Source of the DNA: an uncultured Elusimicrobiales bacterium | GTDB taxonomy: Bacteria > Elusimicrobiota > Elusimicrobia > Elusimicrobiales > Elusimicrobiaceae | DNA: 64,000 bases | Direction: 5' to 3' | NCBI GenBank assembly: GCA_910576915.1 | Contig: CAJTJT010000006.1 | Coordinates: 41,417 to 105,416 of the forward strand | The notes under the pieces: model-generated | What the model was told of the DNA's origin: nothing | What the model saw: only the letters and a program-made list of their open reading frames with translations | Databases searched by the model: none | Program-made: the position numbers and the translations under genes | In this document: positions 33,559-42,422 of the stretch, piece by piece | How the letters are laid out: each line of letters opens with the position of its first letter | Position numbering within the stretch: the stretch's first letter is position 1

Positions 33559-34788
33559 ATGGTTACGTTATTTAACAAATCCCCTAAACGCCGAAACACG
33601 TTTATTAAGAAAAACGCTCCTTCTTACCTTCGGGAAGCAGGGATCAGCCGCGTTAAAAAAGAAAGTTCCGGCCCGTTAAAACTGGATAAACGCATCGCGT
33701 TTATCGGGTTTGCGTTTATGCTGGTCGGGCTGATTTTTACGTATTCTTCCAGCGCGTTTGATTCTTCTGCTTTTTTCAAACGCCAGCTGGTGTTTGATTT
33801 AATGGGGCTGGCGGCGGCGTTGTTTTTGTCGCAGACGTACGACAAACTGCAAAAACTTAAAATCTTCCGCCCGATGAACCTGATGTACGCCACCTGGGTA
33901 CTGCTGATTATCGTACTGTTTACGCGCCAGCAGGCCAACGTACACCGCTGGATTGACTTCGGTTTTTTTAAATTGCAGCCGTCCGAAATCGCCAAAGTGA
34001 CGCTGGTTATTTTTACGGCGGATTATTTGGATAAAGTATCGGGCAAGCTGGCTAAAAACTGGAAACTTCTTATTAAACCCATCGCCGTGGCGGGTGTTAC
34101 GCTGGGGCTGATTCTGGCGGAAAAAGACATCGGCACCCCCACGCTCATGGGTGCGGTGTTTGTATTTATGCTGCTGGTGGCCGGGGCGCGGCTTTTGCAT
34201 TTGGCGCTTCCCGCCATTGTCATTTCGCCGCTCATCATCCACCAATTATTTTTTGTGGGCTACCGCCGCGAACGTATTTTCTCGTTCTTAAATCCGTTTG
34301 AAACGGCGGGAAGTACGGGGTATCAGCTGGTACAGTCGTTTTTGGCGGTCGGTTCGGGCGGATGGTTTGGAAAGGGCCTCGGCAACAGCGAACTGAAACT
34401 GGAATACCTGCCCGCCGCACATACGGACTTTATTTTCTCCATCATGTGCGAGGAGTTCGGCCTCTTCCGCGCCGCGTTTATCATCGGCGGATTCTGCTGG
34501 CTGCTCATCCGCGGAATCAGCCTGGCGCGCGTGGCTAAAACTACGTTCCACAGCCTGGTGATTTTCGGGCTGACGATTACCATTTGTATGCAGGCTTTTT
34601 TTAATATGGCTATGGCCATCGGACTTTTGCCCACCAAAGGGATTGCTCTGCCGTTTTTTTCGTACGGCGGTTCGTCCGTGATTATGACGCTTGTTATGAT
34701 GGGCATTATTTTAAACATGGCCGCGGTGGACCATACGCAAAACAATTTGCGTGAAGACATCACCAATTACAAAAACAGGAATAAATAA
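33559..34788 (+). CDS. ftsW: Peptidoglycan glycosyltransferase FtsW (SEDS family)
   Basis: 409 residues from ATG 33559, 2 bp after mraY; the longer frame inside mraY is rejected. A ~45-residue basic cytoplasmic N-terminus is followed by about 10 transmembrane helices. Family motifs VHRWIDFG, LQPSEIAK, AAHTDFIFSIMCEEFG and LPFFSYGGSS are present. Polymerises glycan strands with FtsI. murD, usually between mraY and ftsW, is absent. Confidence 0.94.
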   Translation: MVTLFNKSPKRRNTFIKKNAPSYLREAGISRVKKESSGPLKLDKRIAFIGFAFMLVGLIFTYSSSAFDSSAFFKRQLVFDLMGLAAALFLSQTYDKLQKLKIFRPMNLMYATWVLLIIVLFTRQQANVHRWIDFGFFKLQPSEIAKVTLVIFTADYLDKVSGKLAKNWKLLIKPIAVAGVTLGLILAEKDIGTPTLMGAVFVFMLLVAGARLLHLALPAIVISPLIIHQLFFVGYRRERIFSFLNPFETAGSTGYQLVQSFLAVGSGGWFGKGLGNSELKLEYLPAAHTDFIFSIMCEEFGLFRAAFIIGGFCWLLIRGISLARVAKTTFHSLVIFGLTITICMQAFFNMAMAIGLLPTKGIALPFFSYGGSSVIMTLVMMGIILNMAAVDHTQNNLREDITNYKNRNK

Positions 34789-34790
34789 CT

Positions 34791-35873
34791 ATGAACAGAC
34801 GTTTTATTATCGCTTCCGGCGGAACCGGAGGACATTTTTATCCCGGCTTTGCCTTAGGCAAACAACTGCGCAAACAGGGGTTACCGGTGCTTTTTATCGT
34901 GCGCAAGAACGACCCCGCCGCCCAAACCCTGGACGCGCACAAACTGCGTTATAAAGAAATCGATTTTATGGGCCTTCCGCGTTCCGTAAACCCGGTGCGG
35001 CACCTTAAATTTTGGGGGAAATTTGTAAAATCCCTGTGGCAGACGCGCGCTATTCTAAAGCAGTTTAGGCCCGATGTAGCCGTGGGGACGGGCGGATATA
35101 TCTCCTTCCCGCTTATTTTTACGGCGCATTTTATGGGGATTAAAACAGCCGTGCACGATTCCAACGCGCGGCTGGGGCTGGCAAATAAAATCTGCGGTAA
35201 ATTTGCCGATTTGTTTATGCTGGGCCTGCCCGTTGACAAGAAAGTTAAAAAATCCGTGCTGACCAGCACGCCCATCCGCCGCGAATTTGCCGACCGCGTG
35301 GACCGCGCCGCTTTGTTGGAAGGGTTGGGACTTTCACCCGATAAAAAGACCGCGCTTATCGTGGGGGGGAGCCAAGGCGCGAAGGGCCTTAACGAAGCCG
35401 TTGCCAAAACCATTAAAACTACGAACGGCTGGCAGTTTGTGCACATCACGGGCGAACGCTGGTTCGGGCTGATGAAAGAAGAATACGCCGGCATGAACAA
35501 CGTGGCGGTACTGCCGTATTCGCATGAAATTTACGCCATTATGAAAACGGCCGATTTGGCCCTTTGCCGCTCCGGCGCCAGCACGCTGGCGGAGCTGATT
35601 TACTGCCGCGTTCCCGCTGTTTTGGTGCCGTTCCCGCATGCGGCGGCGGACCACCAGTATTATAACGCCAAAATCCTGCAGGACGCAGGCTGTGCGCTGG
35701 TAGTGCGGGAAGATAAAAACCTGGCCGCCAACTTGCAGCTGGCGTTTGCGGATTTAACAAAGCGCGGCGGCACGCGGAAACTTTCCGCCATGCGCCGGGC
35801 GTATAACGGGTTAAAAATACCGAACCCGATGACGGCTTCGAAAGAAATTGTCAAACTGTTGCGTAATTTATAA
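34791..35873 (+). CDS. murG: UDP-GlcNAc:lipid I GlcNAc transferase MurG
   Basis: 360 residues. GT-B fold. N-terminal loop GGTGGHFYPG binds the lipid pyrophosphate; GSQGAKGLNEAV and the C-terminal FPHAAADHQYYNA bind UDP-GlcNAc. Makes lipid II. Last gene of the operon: murC, murB, ddl, ftsQ, ftsA and ftsZ do not follow, and a terminator and a pilin gene come instead. Confidence 0.96.
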   Translation: MNRRFIIASGGTGGHFYPGFALGKQLRKQGLPVLFIVRKNDPAAQTLDAHKLRYKEIDFMGLPRSVNPVRHLKFWGKFVKSLWQTRAILKQFRPDVAVGTGGYISFPLIFTAHFMGIKTAVHDSNARLGLANKICGKFADLFMLGLPVDKKVKKSVLTSTPIRREFADRVDRAALLEGLGLSPDKKTALIVGGSQGAKGLNEAVAKTIKTTNGWQFVHITGERWFGLMKEEYAGMNNVAVLPYSHEIYAIMKTADLALCRSGASTLAELIYCRVPAVLVPFPHAAADHQYYNAKILQDAGCALVVREDKNLAANLQLAFADLTKRGGTRKLSAMRRAYNGLKIPNPMTASKEIVKLLRNL

Positions 35874-35889
35874 AGCAAAATATAAAAAA

Positions 35890-35918
35890 CTCCCCGGGTG
35901 TTGCCCGGGGTATTTTTT
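35890..35918 (+). terminator. Terminator of the mnmE-murG operon
   Basis: CCCCGGG-TGTT-GCCCGGGG hairpin followed by TATTTTTT. Confidence 0.9.
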
Positions 35919-35930
35919 GATATAAAATAG

Positions 35931-35964
35931 AAAGCCCCCGGTTTAAGAGCCGGGGGTTGTTTTT
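35931..35964. terminator. Second hairpin terminator, between murG and pilin 3
   Basis: AAGCCCCCGG-TTTAAGAG-CCGGGGGTT plus T run on the plus strand. On the minus strand it can also end pilin 3 transcription, though the U tract is weaker there. Confidence 0.8.
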
Positions 35965-35972
35965 AACAACTT

Positions 35973-36455
35973 TTATTTTTTGTAGAAAGTTTCAAAGAAT
36001 TTGCATAAGTTTTTGGTATCTTCGGAGGGCGAATAGCAATAAAAAGTGCCATTGGGTCTGTATTCCACATTATATAAATAGCCGGTTAAGGCAAAATCCG
36101 CATCCGTGGCCGAAGCGGGATTGGCCGTATCTTTGCGGTAGATATCCACTCCCTGGCGAGTACAAAAGTCCAACTGGTAGATAAAGTTTTTTGTAATATA
36201 CTGCGTACCGTCGCTTTTCCATTTGCCGCCTTTTAAATCGACGTCGGCAATCTGGTTTTTGTTGGACACGCAAGCTTCCGGATTGGCCTGTTCGTAGCGG
36301 GCGGCGGCGTCCACAATCGCCTTGGCCACTACCAGCGCTTCCGAGGCGCGGGCTTTTTCCACCGCTTCTTCGTATTGCGGCAAGGCAATGGCGGATAAAA
36401 TACCGATAATCAGTACCACTACCAATAATTCGATAAGCGTAAAACCTTTATTCAT
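35973..36455 (-). CDS. Type IV pilin-like protein 3
   Basis: 160 residues. Prepilin signal MNKGFTLIELLVVVLIIGIL with Glu5. The body has four cysteines and a C-terminal CYSPSEDTKNLCKFF. RBS AGGAGA. It has a normal promoter (TTGAGA-16-TATACT), without the T tract of pilins 1 and 2, and is divergent from the metal-resistance operon. Confidence 0.92.
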   Translation of the reverse strand: MNKGFTLIELLVVVLIIGILSAIALPQYEEAVEKARASEALVVAKAIVDAAARYEQANPEACVSNKNQIADVDLKGGKWKSDGTQYITKNFIYQLDFCTRQGVDIYRKDTANPASATDADFALTGYLYNVEYRPNGTFYCYSPSEDTKNLCKFFETFYKK

Positions 36456-36486
36456 ATCGTATCTCCTAAGTTAAAGTTATAACAAC

Positions 36487-36514
36487 AGTATACAATTTTT
36501 GGCTGTTTTCTCAA
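36487..36514 (-). promoter_or_regulatory. Pilin 3 promoter
   Basis: Minus strand TTGAGA (36514-36509), 16 bp, TATACT (36492-36487). A near-palindrome GCAAGAATTTCCTGC abuts the -35 upstream, in the same position as the G/C boxes elsewhere but with an unrelated sequence. Confidence 0.7.
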
Positions 36515-36532
36515 GCAGGAAATTCTTGCCCC

Positions 36533-36561
36533 TTGACGTTTGGCGCAAATCTTGTTATACT
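36533..36561 (+). promoter_or_regulatory. Promoter of the arsR-type/P-type ATPase operon
   Basis: TTGACG (36533-36538), 17 bp, TATACT (36556-36561). Confidence 0.8.
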
Positions 36562-36566
36562 AATAC

Positions 36567-36582
36567 ATGAACATATGTTCAT
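36567..36582 (+). promoter_or_regulatory. SmtB/ArsR-type operator
   Basis: Perfect palindrome ATGAACATATGTTCAT, with A/T-rich extensions on both sides. It matches the TGAACA..TGTTCA-type operator of the SmtB/CzrA family and lies at the start point, so bound repressor would block transcription until metal binds. Confidence 0.85.
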
Positions 36583-36610
36583 ATATTAGTATTTTCGTCC
36601 GGGGGAATTT

Positions 36611-36946
36611 ATGAAAAAGAAAACCGCGCCCGCACACGTCTGCAAAGCCGCGCTCTCTATCGCGCCGGAAACGCTCTACGACCTGGCGGACCTCTTTAAA
36701 GTATTTGGGGACAGCACCCGCCTGCGTATTTTGTGCGCGCTGTTTGGAAGCGAACGCTGTGTACAGCACATCGCCGAAGAACTGGGCATGACGCACTCCG
36801 CCATTTCGCACCAGCTGCGCTTTTTAAAACAGAATAAACTCGTCAAAAACCGCAAAGAGGGGAAAACCGTTTTCTACTCGCTGGCCGACGAGCACGTACA
36901 AACCATTTTCAACCAAGGTTTAAAACACGTTTTGGAGGACTTATGA
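36611..36946 (+). CDS. ArsR/SmtB-family metal-responsive repressor
   Basis: 111 residues, winged helix. DNA-recognition helix THSAISHQLRFLKQ. The alpha5 zinc site D93-x-H95-x10-H106-x2-E109 is intact, as in CzrA/SmtB-type sensors of Zn and Co. Cys11 near the N-terminus and Cys50 in the ERCV region could form an additional CadC-like alpha3N site. It controls its own operon through the operator 29 bp upstream. The next gene, a P-type ATPase, overlaps by 4 bp (ATGA). Confidence 0.93.
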   Translation: MKKKTAPAHVCKAALSIAPETLYDLADLFKVFGDSTRLRILCALFGSERCVQHIAEELGMTHSAISHQLRFLKQNKLVKNRKEGKTVFYSLADEHVQTIFNQGLKHVLEDL

Positions 36947-38838
36947 GCGAGCATTGTCACTGTCATTCCTGCGGCTGTGGGCACGAGCACGAAAAAAACA
37001 CCTGGGTGCGTTTTGGGGTGGCGGCGGTGTTGTTTGCCGCCGGGCTGGTTGTCGGTTCTTCCGCCGCAAAACTGGGGTTGCTCGGCGCGGCGTACTTGCT
37101 GTGCGGGTACGACGTGCTTCTGCGCGCCGGCCGCAACCTGCTAAAAGGGCGTGTGTTTGACGAAAACTTTTTAATGGCCGTTGCCAGTCTGGGCGCGTTT
37201 GCCATCGGGGAATACCCGGAGGGCGCGGCCGTTATGCTGTTTTATCAGTGCGGGGAAAATTTGCAGGAACGCGCGGCCGGGAATTCCCGCCGCAGTATTA
37301 CTAAACTGTTAAATTTGCGTCCGCCTTTTGCGCGCGTGCTGGAAAACGGAAGCGAAATAAAAAAGGACCCGAAGCAGGTTCAACCCGGGCAGGAAATTTT
37401 GGTGCTTCCGGGTGAAAAAATCGCGCTGGACGGCGTGGTGGTAAAAGGGGAAAGCGGGGTGGACGCGTCGGCACTTACGGGGGAATCCCGCCCGGTAAGC
37501 GCGCGCGCCGGTACGGCGGTTTGGGCCGGAAGCGTATGCGTGGACGGCGCGCTGACGGTGCGTGTGGAAAAACTGTACGAAGATTCCGCCGTCGCCAAAA
37601 TTTTGGAACTGACCGAACACGCTTCGCAGAAAAAATCCGCCGCCGAAAAATTTATTACGCGTTTTGCGCGTCTGTATACGCCCGTTGTGGTGGGCGGCGC
37701 GGTGTTGCTGGCCGTATTGCCGCCGTTACTTATTTCGGACGCGTCCTTTAAAACCTGGCTGTACCGCGCGCTTGTGTTTTTGGTGGCGTCGTGCCCGTGC
37801 GCGCTGGTGCTTTCGGTTCCGCTCGGATTTTTTGGCGGAATCGGCGGTGCGGCCAAGCACGGGGTGCTGATTAAAGGCAGTGCGTTTTTGGAGCGGCTGG
37901 CGCGTATTTGGACGCTCGCTTTTGACAAAACCGGCACGCTTACACAAGGCGTGTTTGAGGTGCTGTCCGTCACTCCTGCGCCCGGCGTAACGCGGGAAGA
38001 TGTACTGCGTGCGGCATCGCAGGCCGAGTGCCGCTCCAACCACCCGGCGGCCAAAGCCGTGTTGCGTGCGGCCGAAAAAGAAAACTGCGCGGCTAAAAGT
38101 GATTTTGATATAAAAGAAATCGCCGGGGAAGGTGTGTTGGCTGAGGGGAAAAATAAACAAATCCTGGCCGGAAACGCGCGTTTGATGGCACGTTACCATA
38201 TTTCCGTGCCACCCGCGCGGGGAACGTGCGTATTTGTTGCCGAAAACGGCGTTTTTAAAGGGGTAATCGAACTGGGGGATAAACCCAAACCGGGCGCGGA
38301 GGAAGCGTTAAAAAGCCTGCAAAACGGCTTGGTGCACCGCATAGTTATGCTCAGCGGGGACGCTCCCTCCGCCGTTCAAAAAACGGCCGGAGAACTGGGG
38401 ATAACCGAAGCCTTCGGCGGCCTGTTGCCTGCGGACAAAGTAAGCAAGTTAGAAAGTTTTATGGAGCAAACCCCGGCCGGGTATTTTACGGCGTTTGCGG
38501 GGGACGGCGTAAACGACGCGCCCGTTTTGGCGCGCGCGGATTTATCGGTGGCCATGGGGGCGCTGGGCTCGGATGCGGCCATCGAAACCGCCGACGTGGT
38601 GCTGATGACCGACGAACCCCAAAAGCTCGTTACGGCAATCCGGCAGGCGCGGTTTACGCTTAAAATCATCAAGCAGAACATCGCGTTTGCGCTGGTGGTA
38701 AAAGCCGCGGTGCTGGCGGCCGGCGCGCTGGGATACGCCAACTTGTGGGAAGCGGTATTTGCCGACGTAGGCGTTTCTCTTTTGGCGGTGGCAAATGCCT
38801 TGCGTCCGCTTTATTTTAAAGAAAATATGCTACAATAA
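36943..38838 (+). CDS. Heavy-metal-exporting P1B-type ATPase (ZntA/CadA-like)
   Basis: 631 residues. The usual HMA domain is replaced by a short His/Cys cluster (HCHCHSCGCGHEHEH-like, residues 4-16). Transmembrane metal motif C284-P-C286 (SCPCAL), phosphorylation site D328KTGT, actuator loop ALTGES, and hinge GDGVNDAPVLARADLSVAMG. Together with the DxH...HxxE sensor upstream this points to Zn/Cd/Pb efflux rather than copper. Substrate remains an inference. Confidence 0.93.
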   Translation: MSEHCHCHSCGCGHEHEKNTWVRFGVAAVLFAAGLVVGSSAAKLGLLGAAYLLCGYDVLLRAGRNLLKGRVFDENFLMAVASLGAFAIGEYPEGAAVMLFYQCGENLQERAAGNSRRSITKLLNLRPPFARVLENGSEIKKDPKQVQPGQEILVLPGEKIALDGVVVKGESGVDASALTGESRPVSARAGTAVWAGSVCVDGALTVRVEKLYEDSAVAKILELTEHASQKKSAAEKFITRFARLYTPVVVGGAVLLAVLPPLLISDASFKTWLYRALVFLVASCPCALVLSVPLGFFGGIGGAAKHGVLIKGSAFLERLARIWTLAFDKTGTLTQGVFEVLSVTPAPGVTREDVLRAASQAECRSNHPAAKAVLRAAEKENCAAKSDFDIKEIAGEGVLAEGKNKQILAGNARLMARYHISVPPARGTCVFVAENGVFKGVIELGDKPKPGAEEALKSLQNGLVHRIVMLSGDAPSAVQKTAGELGITEAFGGLLPADKVSKLESFMEQTPAGYFTAFAGDGVNDAPVLARADLSVAMGALGSDAAIETADVVLMTDEPQKLVTAIRQARFTLKIIKQNIAFALVVKAAVLAAGALGYANLWEAVFADVGVSLLAVANALRPLYFKENMLQ

Positions 38839-38849
38839 ACATTGTTTAG

Positions 38850-39060
38850 GAGATGTACAGCACGCCGCCCCAAGCGGCAAAAATACAATTTATCTGTTTT
38901 TTGGAATCCTATGAAGAATAGGAAGGCTTTGGGAAACCAAAGTTCTAAGGAAGTCCAAAAAACAGCTGGTTTAGGCAGAAGGTAGAGGGAAGTCATGAGC
39001 CCTTTATCTTCTGCCGAGTGTTTCGCGTATGAAAATACGCGAAACCACGGCTGTTTAATG
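38850..39060 (+). ncRNA. Candidate structured RNA downstream of the metal ATPase gene
   Basis: No credible ORF. A three-way junction is closed by a 12-bp perfect helix (38894-38905 with 38954-38965) and encloses hairpin 38907-38923 and hairpin 38927-38942 (CTTTGG-GAAA-CCAAAG). Next come an 8-bp stem 38974-38981/39008-39015 (GGCAGAAG/CTTCTGCC) and an 11-bp perfect hairpin with a GAAA loop (39020-39045). A TACAAT (38831-38836) at the end of the ATPase gene could be its -10; otherwise it is the 3' UTR of the operon. The hairpin terminator at 39188-39220 would end it. I do not recognise the class. Confidence 0.5.
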
Positions 39061-39187
39061 GCAAGGCACTTCCTTAGACTTGGCATTATTCGGTCGTTTT
39101 TTATTGTCTTCCTGTTGTATTTTCCGGCGTGGGTGGTTAAACGCGGCATTAACTGGAGCGGCGCGCGCCCGAAAGATTTTAAAAAAG

Positions 39188-39220
39188 AAATCCCCGTGAC
39201 ATAAAGTTACGGGGATTTTT
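39188..39220. terminator. Bidirectional terminator
   Basis: AAATCCCCGTGAC...GTTACGGGGATTTTT hairpin between the metal operon / RNA candidate and the converging ankyrin gene. Confidence 0.88.
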
Positions 39221-39241
39221 AACAGTAGGATTTTTGTATGA

Positions 39242-41395
39242 TTAATGGGCGCCTGCCGCAGCCAGCAGAGCGGCAATTTCGCTATGCCCGCCGCCTTGCG
39301 CAATTTTAAGCGGCGTAAGGCCCGATTCCTGCCCGTCCATAACGTGTTTGGCGTTCACGTCCGCCCCGGCAGTAACCAGCAGTTCCGCCAGTTCTTTGTT
39401 GCCCGTTTGGCAGGCCATCATTAAAGGCGTATAACCCGTATCTCCGGCGGCGTTTACGTCCGCTTTTGCGTTTACTAACATACGCGCGGCTTCCACATTC
39501 CCGACGGTACACGCATATAATAACGGCGTTCCCATGTTGGGGGCTTTGGCGTTTACGTCCGCGCCGGACGCTATCAGTTCTTTTACTTTTTCCGTTTCGC
39601 CCGCTAACAGCGCGTAGTGCAACGGCGTGATTCCCATCGAATTGTAAACGTTTTGCGCGGCCTGTTCGGCCTCGGCGGACGGTGCGCCCGGGGTGATTCC
39701 TTCCGCGCCCGCACGGCGCAGGATATCGGCAATTTCGGCGTGCTCGTTATTAACAGCCGCCGTCAATGCGTTTTCGTCAAGTTCCTGCCCGTACAAAACC
39801 ACGCGCGCGTTTTTGTCGGCTCCCGTTTCAAGCAGCATGCGGACGATTTCGGCGTTTCCGTTCATGGCGGCGTCTATTAGCGGCGTGCGGCCGGAGGAAG
39901 TATCGCGTTTATTTACATCCGCACCCGCGGCGATTAATTCTTTGGTAAACAAGACGAAGTTTCCGTTTACGGCTAAGCCCAAAGCCGTTTCGCCGGACGG
40001 CGCCTGATAGTTTACGTCCGCGCCTTCTTTAATCAGCGTGGAAACCGTGTTTCCCGCGTTTTTGCGTATGGCGTTCATCAGCGGCGTAAAACCGTTTTTA
40101 TCCGGCGTGTTAAGTGCTTCTTCTTCAGGCAGGCCTTCAAAAATGTTTGCGGGGTTTTCTTCCCAATAATTAATATCCGGTCCGGCGACGGGACGGCCGT
40201 TTTTCTTTAAATTTTCCGCCGCTTCGGGGAAATTTGCCAGCGCGTATTGGCGGTATTCATCCCAATTTTTGGCCGGAGTTTCGCGGTTGTCGTATTGGGC
40301 GAAAACTTGTTGGAAACGGGCAAAAGGCGTATCTTCTTTTTTAGCTTCAAAAGAGGCCAATTCTTCTTTATCGTTATTTACCTGGTTATAAGCGTACATC
40401 GTTACTTTGCCGTACGGCTCAAGCGTGAAGAGAAGCGCATCCCATTTCCCGGCGCCGCCCAAAACTTTGGCTTTTAAGGTTTCGCGCGGCAGTTCCGTTT
40501 CCAGCGCATAGACTTTATTTTCCGTAATGGAATACCACATTAAATCCAGCTTGTAGGGTAGGGGCTTTTCATTTTCCAGGCGGATGGAGTGAATGGAAGA
40601 CGGCGCCTGATTTTTGAAAAACAACGGCGGGTAGCTGTAGACAGCCTCTTCATCGGTGGGGCTTAACGTAAATTCGGCAAACATCATTTCCGCCGGATAC
40701 AGAACGGGGCCTACAAAATGCACCGCGTATTCAGTGATGCCTTGTTCCCTGCGGTGTCTTTCTTCAAACGAATCCGGCGTTTGCCCGGCTTTGCGCTGCA
40801 GCAGGGCGGCTTCGAAGTGGGCCAGCAGTTCCGTGCGTACTTTTTGGAAAAATTTGGCAGTGTCCTCTCCACCCCATTGTTCAATGTACTTTTGGGTTTC
40901 TTCTTCGCCGGGGGGAATCGGCATACTGCCCAGCGCCATCCCGATGATGAACTTTCTGGCCTGGTCCACTTCCGTCAAATCCGGCGTATAGGGGTGGGCT
41001 TTTTCGTAGTCCAGCACGGCGGAAAGTACGGCGGGGGAAATGGCCGTATCCTGCAGTTGCTCATCCAACAGGTCCGCATCTTCGGCCGCCAGCGAGGCCG
41101 ACGCCGCCATCTGCATGCGCAGTGCGGACAGGGTTTTCCAAAATTGTTTTTCTTCCGGCGTGTTTAAGATGGAAAGGATTTCGTCCTCGCGTTCGTAAAA
41201 CGGTCCGTAATTAAGCGTTTCGAAATAATCTTGCGGCACGGTTTGGAGTTCGGGGCTGATTCGTTTCGCTAATTTTTCCTGTATTTCAGCGGAAGCGTAA
41301 GGGGGGAGGTCCGCGTCGTTTTGTGTGGGGCCGATACAGCCCGTTTGCGATGCCAGTACGGCAAACGCCAGGGCAAACAGATTGAGTTTTTTCAT
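39242..41395 (-). CDS. Ankyrin-repeat lipoprotein
   Basis: 717 residues from ATG 41395 (RBS GGAGAA). The frame open upstream lacks a signal and is rejected. The signal peptide ends in a probable lipobox ASQTGC, although -3 is Gln. The N-terminal ~460 residues are an unassigned helical/beta domain. The C-terminal ~250 residues hold about seven ankyrin repeats with canonical TPLHYA, GADVNAK and TPLMMAC motifs. A lipid-anchored ankyrin protein would act in the periplasm or at the surface as a protein-binding scaffold. Monocistronic. Confidence 0.88.
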   Translation of the reverse strand: MKKLNLFALAFAVLASQTGCIGPTQNDADLPPYASAEIQEKLAKRISPELQTVPQDYFETLNYGPFYEREDEILSILNTPEEKQFWKTLSALRMQMAASASLAAEDADLLDEQLQDTAISPAVLSAVLDYEKAHPYTPDLTEVDQARKFIIGMALGSMPIPPGEEETQKYIEQWGGEDTAKFFQKVRTELLAHFEAALLQRKAGQTPDSFEERHRREQGITEYAVHFVGPVLYPAEMMFAEFTLSPTDEEAVYSYPPLFFKNQAPSSIHSIRLENEKPLPYKLDLMWYSITENKVYALETELPRETLKAKVLGGAGKWDALLFTLEPYGKVTMYAYNQVNNDKEELASFEAKKEDTPFARFQQVFAQYDNRETPAKNWDEYRQYALANFPEAAENLKKNGRPVAGPDINYWEENPANIFEGLPEEEALNTPDKNGFTPLMNAIRKNAGNTVSTLIKEGADVNYQAPSGETALGLAVNGNFVLFTKELIAAGADVNKRDTSSGRTPLIDAAMNGNAEIVRMLLETGADKNARVVLYGQELDENALTAAVNNEHAEIADILRRAGAEGITPGAPSAEAEQAAQNVYNSMGITPLHYALLAGETEKVKELIASGADVNAKAPNMGTPLLYACTVGNVEAARMLVNAKADVNAAGDTGYTPLMMACQTGNKELAELLVTAGADVNAKHVMDGQESGLTPLKIAQGGGHSEIAALLAAAGAH

Positions 41396-41453
41396 AATTT
41401 CTCCGGGAAGTAAGTTTTTATAACTATAGCAAAAAAAGGCTTCCCGGCGGGAA

Positions 41454-42419
41454 TTATTTTCCGCGGATGCGTTTGATGTGGCGGCGGTGTTCGTCAAACG
41501 TTTTGGAAAAAACGTGCCTCCCGCCCGATTCCGCCACAAAGTAAAGCGCTTCAAAATCCGGCTGCGGATTCAGCACGCCGAGGACGGATTCGTAACTCGG
41601 GTTGCAAATCGGCCCGGGCGGCAGCCCCGCGTTGCGGTAGGTGTTGTAGGGGGATTTAATTTTTAAATCTTTATAGGTAAGGCCCTTTTTCCAGTAGCGG
41701 TTTTCTTTTAAGTTAAAACCCAGCGCGTACTGGACGGTAGGGTCCGCCTCCAAGCGTTTGCCGATGCGGAAGCGGTTTAAATAGACGGCCGCGATTTTTG
41801 GGCGTTCGTCGTGCACGACGGCTTCGCGCTCCACAATGGAGGCCACCGTTAAAACCTGCTGTTCGGTTAAATCCGTTTTGTATTTTTTAAAAAGCGGGCC
41901 GATTTTTTTCTTATATTGGTCCACCATTTCGTTTACCACTTTGCGCGCGGGCGTATTTTCGGCAAACAGATACGTGGAGGGGAACAGTTTTCCTTCCAGG
42001 TTTTCCCGGCGGACGATATCCAAAAACGCGTGCGGGTCCGTAATGCCTTTTTCACCCAGCATTTCGGCGATTTCTTCGCTCCGCCACCCTTCCAAAAACG
42101 TTACTTTTTCGTAGTGGGTGCATTTACCGCTTTTAATGCAGTTGATGACTTCAAACGAAGACGTATTTTTGCGTAAATCGAACCGCCCGGCCTTTAAGTC
42201 GCGCGCGGAAGAGGTGAGTTTTAAAAGTACTTTAAACGCAAACTCACTGCGGATAACGCCCTTTTCTTTCAGCATGCGCGCCACGGACGAACCGCTTTGG
42301 CCGGGTTCGATGGTGACGACCGTCAAATCCCCTTTACTGCAAAAATACGTTTTTGCGCCCCACGTTAAAAACGCGAGCGCAAAAACGAAGATTCCGCAAA
42401 AAAGGAGAAACCGTTTCAT
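41454..42419 (-). CDS. mltG: Endolytic murein transglycosylase MltG
   Basis: 321 residues. N-terminal membrane anchor, then a LysM-like region and the YceG domain with catalytic Glu in ASIVEREA (about 193-200), and motifs RLEADPTVQYAL, SPYNTYRNAGLPPGPICNP. Cleaves nascent glycan strands in the membrane vicinity and helps set strand length. Starts 3 bp after the tyrS stop, so the two form an operon. Confidence 0.95.
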   Translation of the reverse strand: MKRFLLFCGIFVFALAFLTWGAKTYFCSKGDLTVVTIEPGQSGSSVARMLKEKGVIRSEFAFKVLLKLTSSARDLKAGRFDLRKNTSSFEVINCIKSGKCTHYEKVTFLEGWRSEEIAEMLGEKGITDPHAFLDIVRRENLEGKLFPSTYLFAENTPARKVVNEMVDQYKKKIGPLFKKYKTDLTEQQVLTVASIVEREAVVHDERPKIAAVYLNRFRIGKRLEADPTVQYALGFNLKENRYWKKGLTYKDLKIKSPYNTYRNAGLPPGPICNPSYESVLGVLNPQPDFEALYFVAESGGRHVFSKTFDEHRRHIKRIRGK

Positions 42420-42422
42420 CCG

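Noticed and set aside
38995..39204. Small plus-strand frame (69 codons, or 48 from ATG 39058) with a possible membrane helix, ending in the terminator
   Set aside because: No RBS at 39058, the coding sequence runs into the terminator stem, and the 5' part overlaps strong RNA helices. A tiny membrane protein cannot be fully excluded.
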